Source of the DNA: Clostridia bacterium
Lineage (GTDB): Bacteria; Bacillota_A; Clostridia; Oscillospirales; CAG-272
DNA length: 7,891 nucleotides
Assembly: GCA_017414585.1 (NCBI GenBank)
Contig: JAFQLN010000073.1
Location: 1 to 7,891 of the forward strand
Direction: 5' to 3'
Position numbers and translations under genes: made by a program. Positions within the stretch are counted from its first letter, which is position 1, and every line of letters starts with the position of its first letter. The notes under the pieces were generated by a model, which saw nothing but the letters and a program-made list of their open reading frames with translations, did not search any database and was not told where the DNA came from. This document shows positions 4,878 through 7,891 of this stretch, piece by piece.

Positions 4878-7331
4878 ATGTCAAGATATATAGAAAAAGT
4901 CGAAAAGCTCACCCTTCCCGTCATTCCTCTGCGCGGAATCGTTGCTTTTCCTTCCATCCCGCTCAACTTCGAGCTTGAACGTGAAATCTCCAAGAAAGCC
5001 TGCAACGCCGCTTCCGACGGAGATATGCTCGTTTTCCTTTTGACCCAGAAGGATGTCCAGGTGGACGAACCGACTGCGGAAGATATGTACTCCGTCGGCT
5101 GTGTGGCGCGCATCAAGCAGACGCTCAAAAAGCCTCAGGGGGGGAATATCCGTGTCGTCGCGGAAGGCTATTGCCGTGCAGCCGTTTCCGAAATCCGCAT
5201 GACGAACGGATATATGACAGCTGATGTTCTCTCCAAAACCATGACTGCCGATTTCTCCCGCAGTGATCTGCGCACCGAAGCCCTGCTCTCCGAGATGATG
5301 AACACCCTCGACGAGATGCTGCGCTTCCTTCCCGCTTTCTCCGATGAATTCATGGTCACAGCCGGTTCCATCACCAATCCCGGACTGCTCTCCGACTTCA
5401 TCGCTTCCAATGTCTTCGTCCGCTATCAGGACAAGGTTTCCGTTCTGGAAGTCTTTGATCCGGTCAAGCGTGCGGAAAAAACGCTGATCATCATGGAAAA
5501 CGAGATGAAGCTATTGCAGGCGGAGCTCGATATCCAGCGCAAGGTTAAGAAAGCCGTGGACGACAACCAGCGTGACTACTATCTGCGCGAACAGCTCAAG
5601 GCGATCGAATCCGAACTCGGCATTGACGAAGATTCTGCGGAACTTTCCAAAAAGCTCGCACAGCAGAAGCTGCCCGATGAAGTCCGCGAACGCCTTGAAA
5701 AAGAAATCATCAAGCTCGGCAAAACGCCGCAGGGTTCCCCAGATGCAGCCGTGATCCGCAACTATGTGGAAACCTGTCTGGAAATTCCGTGGAACAAAAA
5801 GACGAAGGACAGAAACGACATTGACGCCGCAAAACGGATTCTCGATGCGGATCATGACGGACTGACCAAGATCAAAGACCGAATTCTTGAATATCTCGCC
5901 GTTAAACAGCTCAATCCTGATCTGAAGAACCAGATTATCTGCTTTGTCGGACCTCCCGGCGTCGGCAAAACTTCTCTCGGTGCGTCGATAGCACGTGCCA
6001 TGAAAAGAAAGTATGTCCGTGTCTCCCTCGGCGGTATCCGCGACGAATCCGATATCCGCGGTCACAGAAAAACCTACATCGGTTCCATGCCCGGACGCAT
6101 CATCAACGCGCTGACGCAGTGCAAAACGCTTAATCCCGTCATGCTGCTTGACGAGGTGGACAAAATGTGCTCCGATGTACACGGCGACCCGTCTTCCGCG
6201 CTTCTTGAAGTTCTCGACGGCGAGCAGAACAAGGCTTTCCGCGACCATTTCATCGAGCTGCCGGTTGATCTTTCCGAAATCATGTTCATCTGTACGGCGA
6301 ACACGCTCGACACCATTCCGCGCCCCCTGCTCGACCGTATGGAAGTGATCCATCTCAACACATACACGCCTGCTGAAAAGCTCGCCATTGCGAAGAATCA
6401 CCTGCTGCCGAAACAGCTCAAGCGCCACGGTCTCTCCCGCCGCATTCTGAAGTTGGCTGACGAAGCAATCGAAGAAGTCATCGCAGGCTACACCAGTGAA
6501 TCCGGTGTGCGCAATCTTGAAAGAGAAATCGCGTCGCTTTGCCGCAAGGCAGCGAAAAAGATCGTCGAAGAAGACGTGAAGAATATCTCCATCGGCAAAG
6601 CGGATGTGGAAGCCTATCTCGGTCCGCGCAAGATTATTGACGACGCCATGTCGAAAACCGACCTCGTCGGCGTAACAAACGGACTTGCTTACACCGAAGT
6701 CGGCGGCGACCTACTGAAAGTGGAAGTTCTTGCTGTGGACGGTACGGGAAAAATCGAGCTGACCGGTACGCTCGGCGATGTTATGAAGGAATCCGCGCAT
6801 ATCGCAGTCACTTATATCCGTGCGCACGGCAAGGAATTCGGTATTCCCTCCGATTTCCATAAAACCAAAGATATACATATCCATGTCCCCGAAGGTGCTG
6901 TTCCGAAGGACGGTCCCAGTGCGGGTGTGACGATGACCACTTCCCTTGTGAGCGCACTCTCCGGTATTCCGGTACGCTGCGACATTGCCATGACGGGTGA
7001 AATCACCCTTACCGGACGTGTTCTTGCTATCGGCGGTCTGCGCGAAAAATCCACGGCAGCGTATACCCGCGGCATCCGCACCCTTCTGATTCCTAAGGAC
7101 AATATGCGCGACATTGCCGAACTCGATCAGACTGTGGCAAAGGAAATGACCTTCATTCCCTGCGAAACGCTCGATGATGTTCTTTCAAACGCACTTGTCC
7201 GCTGCACAGCATCCGAAGATGAAACGACCATCCTTCCCGACTGCAGGGCTGCATCTGCACAAACGGACGACAAGAGTATTCCCGCTGTCATCTGTCCGCC
7301 GAACGGAGAACGGATCTACGGTACGGTATAA
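4878..7331 (+). CDS. lon: ATP-dependent protease La (Lon, LonA type)
   Basis: 817 residues from the chosen start; usual LonA length is about 770-820. Lon is a cytosolic AAA+ serine protease that unfolds and degrades misfolded and regulatory proteins. The N-terminal LON substrate-binding domain begins at once (TLPVIPLRGIVAFPSIPL, about 12-29) and is followed by a helical linker with DYYLREQLKAIESELG (233-248). The AAA+ module has Walker A GPPGVGKTS (358-366), Walker B VMLLDEVDK (421-429) and the sensor-2 region SGVRNLEREI (542-551). The protease domain carries PKDGPSAG with catalytic Ser681 and GGLREKS with catalytic Lys724; their 43-residue spacing equals that of E. coli Lon (S679, K722). An uncommon tail of about 40 residues with three cysteines follows the last conserved block. 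ATG 4878 is preferred to in-frame ATG 4812, because the latter overlaps the -10 element; AAAGGA (4861-4866) lies 11 bases before 4878. It is probably cotranscribed with engB. Confidence 0.97.
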   Translation: MSRYIEKVEKLTLPVIPLRGIVAFPSIPLNFELEREISKKACNAASDGDMLVFLLTQKDVQVDEPTAEDMYSVGCVARIKQTLKKPQGGNIRVVAEGYCRAAVSEIRMTNGYMTADVLSKTMTADFSRSDLRTEALLSEMMNTLDEMLRFLPAFSDEFMVTAGSITNPGLLSDFIASNVFVRYQDKVSVLEVFDPVKRAEKTLIIMENEMKLLQAELDIQRKVKKAVDDNQRDYYLREQLKAIESELGIDEDSAELSKKLAQQKLPDEVRERLEKEIIKLGKTPQGSPDAAVIRNYVETCLEIPWNKKTKDRNDIDAAKRILDADHDGLTKIKDRILEYLAVKQLNPDLKNQIICFVGPPGVGKTSLGASIARAMKRKYVRVSLGGIRDESDIRGHRKTYIGSMPGRIINALTQCKTLNPVMLLDEVDKMCSDVHGDPSSALLEVLDGEQNKAFRDHFIELPVDLSEIMFICTANTLDTIPRPLLDRMEVIHLNTYTPAEKLAIAKNHLLPKQLKRHGLSRRILKLADEAIEEVIAGYTSESGVRNLEREIASLCRKAAKKIVEEDVKNISIGKADVEAYLGPRKIIDDAMSKTDLVGVTNGLAYTEVGGDLLKVEVLAVDGTGKIELTGTLGDVMKESAHIAVTYIRAHGKEFGIPSDFHKTKDIHIHVPEGAVPKDGPSAGVTMTTSLVSALSGIPVRCDIAMTGEITLTGRVLAIGGLREKSTAAYTRGIRTLLIPKDNMRDIAELDQTVAKEMTFIPCETLDDVLSNALVRCTASEDETTILPDCRAASAQTDDKSIPAVICPPNGERIYGTV

Positions 7332-7341
7332 AGGTATATGT

Positions 7342-7891
7342 ATGAAACCGAATCTGAATAATGTCAATCTTAAAATATCCGCCGGACTGATCAAGCAGTT
7401 CCCCGCCGACCGCATTCCGCAGGTTGCTTTCTCGGGCCGCTCCAATGTCGGCAAAAGTTCGCTGATCAACTCCCTTCTGAACCGCAAAAGTCTTGCGCGC
7501 GTCAGCGGTGAGCCCGGCAAGACCATCACCATCAATTTCTACGATATCGACAAAAAACTCTACCTTGTCGACCTGCCCGGCTACGGCTACGCGAAACGGA
7601 CTTTTGAAGATAAGAAAAAGTGGTCCGCGCTGACTGACGGATTCTTTACGGGAAACAAAAATCTTGATTCCCTCAAGCTCGTCTGCCAGCTTGTTGACAG
7701 CCGCACCGGTCCGACCGAAGACGACTACGATATGCTGTATTATCTGCGCGAAGCGGGACTGCCGCATATCCTTGTCGCAACCAAGGTGGACAAGCTCAAC
7801 GCGACGGAAAAACGCGAATTTGCGGATATCATCGCAGATGACGAGCTGACCGCCGATCTGCCGCTCATTTACTACTCGTCTAAATCGAATC
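7342..7891 (+). CDS. engB: Ribosome biogenesis GTPase EngB/YsxC (cut by window edge)
   Basis: The first 183 codons are present; the family is usually about 195-210 residues, so only the C-terminal tip is missing. EngB (YihA/YsxC) is an essential circularly ordinary TRAFAC GTPase that assists late assembly of the 50S subunit. G1 is GRSNVGKSS (32-40), the G2 region is PGKTITINFY (58-67), G3 is DLPGYGYAK (77-85), G4 is TKVDKL (147-152), and YSSKS (178-182) corresponds to G5. These blocks are diagnostic for EngB rather than Era or Der. The ATG (7342-7344) follows AAAGG (7330-7334), which overlaps the lon stop codon, at seven bases spacing. The gap to lon is 10 nt, so translation is probably coupled. 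The lon–ysxC order is also found in Bacillus. An ATG at 7338 is out of frame and soon reaches a stop. Confidence 0.96.
   Translation, partial: MKPNLNNVNLKISAGLIKQFPADRIPQVAFSGRSNVGKSSLINSLLNRKSLARVSGEPGKTITINFYDIDKKLYLVDLPGYGYAKRTFEDKKKWSALTDGFFTGNKNLDSLKLVCQLVDSRTGPTEDDYDMLYYLREAGLPHILVATKVDKLNATEKREFADIIADDELTADLPLIYYSSKSN

Noticed and set aside
5511..6428. 305-codon open frame on the minus strand inside lon
   Set aside because: It lies wholly antisense to the conserved ATPase region of lon. Its translation has no recognisable motif, and such frames arise when the sense gene avoids certain codons and ends many codons in C or G.
7288..7767. 159-codon minus-strand frame over the lon end and engB
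   Set aside because: It is antisense to two conserved genes, including all engB G motifs up to G3, and shows no family signature.
1..7891. CRISPR array, tRNA/rRNA, insertion sequence, toxin-antitoxin or phage genes
   Set aside because: No regularly spaced repeats, cloverleaf-like sequence, transposase motif or small toxin-antitoxin pair was visible; base composition looks uniform across coding DNA.

Overview
The window looks like an ordinary stretch of chromosome from a mid-GC Bacillota, most likely a gut-type Clostridia. The reasons are the lon–engB (lonA–ysxC) gene pair, a full-length RqcH/FbpA-type NFACT protein, strong purine-rich ribosome binding sites, AT-rich intergenic DNA around balanced coding DNA, and sigma-A-like promoters. 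The assignment rests on gene content and style, not on a database comparison. I see no mobile element, CRISPR array, tRNA or rRNA.

Layout. From about 4578 down to the left edge, all genes lie on the minus strand: an uncharacterised membrane-anchored protein (3625-4578), a GNAT acetyltransferase (2897-3625), the ribosome quality control factor RqcH (1112-2875) and a HAD hydrolase resembling eukaryotic phosphomannomutase (343-1089). These four are packed with gaps or overlaps of -1, 21 and 22 nt and probably form one transcript from a promoter at 4633-4661. A hairpin with a T-run at 284-328 follows the HAD gene. A nitroreductase-family gene then begins only 34 nt later and runs off the left edge. 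From 4878 rightwards, the plus strand carries lon (4878-7331) and, 10 nt later, the GTPase gene engB/ysxC, cut by the right edge. The two units diverge from a 299-nt AT-rich regulatory region (4579-4877).

How the genes fit together. Two protein quality control functions sit head to head. RqcH tags stalled nascent chains on 50S subunits, and Lon degrades damaged or regulatory proteins. EngB, cotranscribed with lon, assembles the 50S subunit on which RqcH acts. The HAD, GNAT, nitroreductase and membrane-anchored proteins have no assigned role here.

I found no convincing undescribed system. The items most worth a second look are the unknown anchored protein that opens the rqcH transcript (TTG start, hairpin touching its ribosome binding site), the PMM-like HAD that lacks residues the mutase needs, the hairpin between HAD and nitroreductase with no visible promoter after it, and an inverted repeat bracketing the lon promoter.
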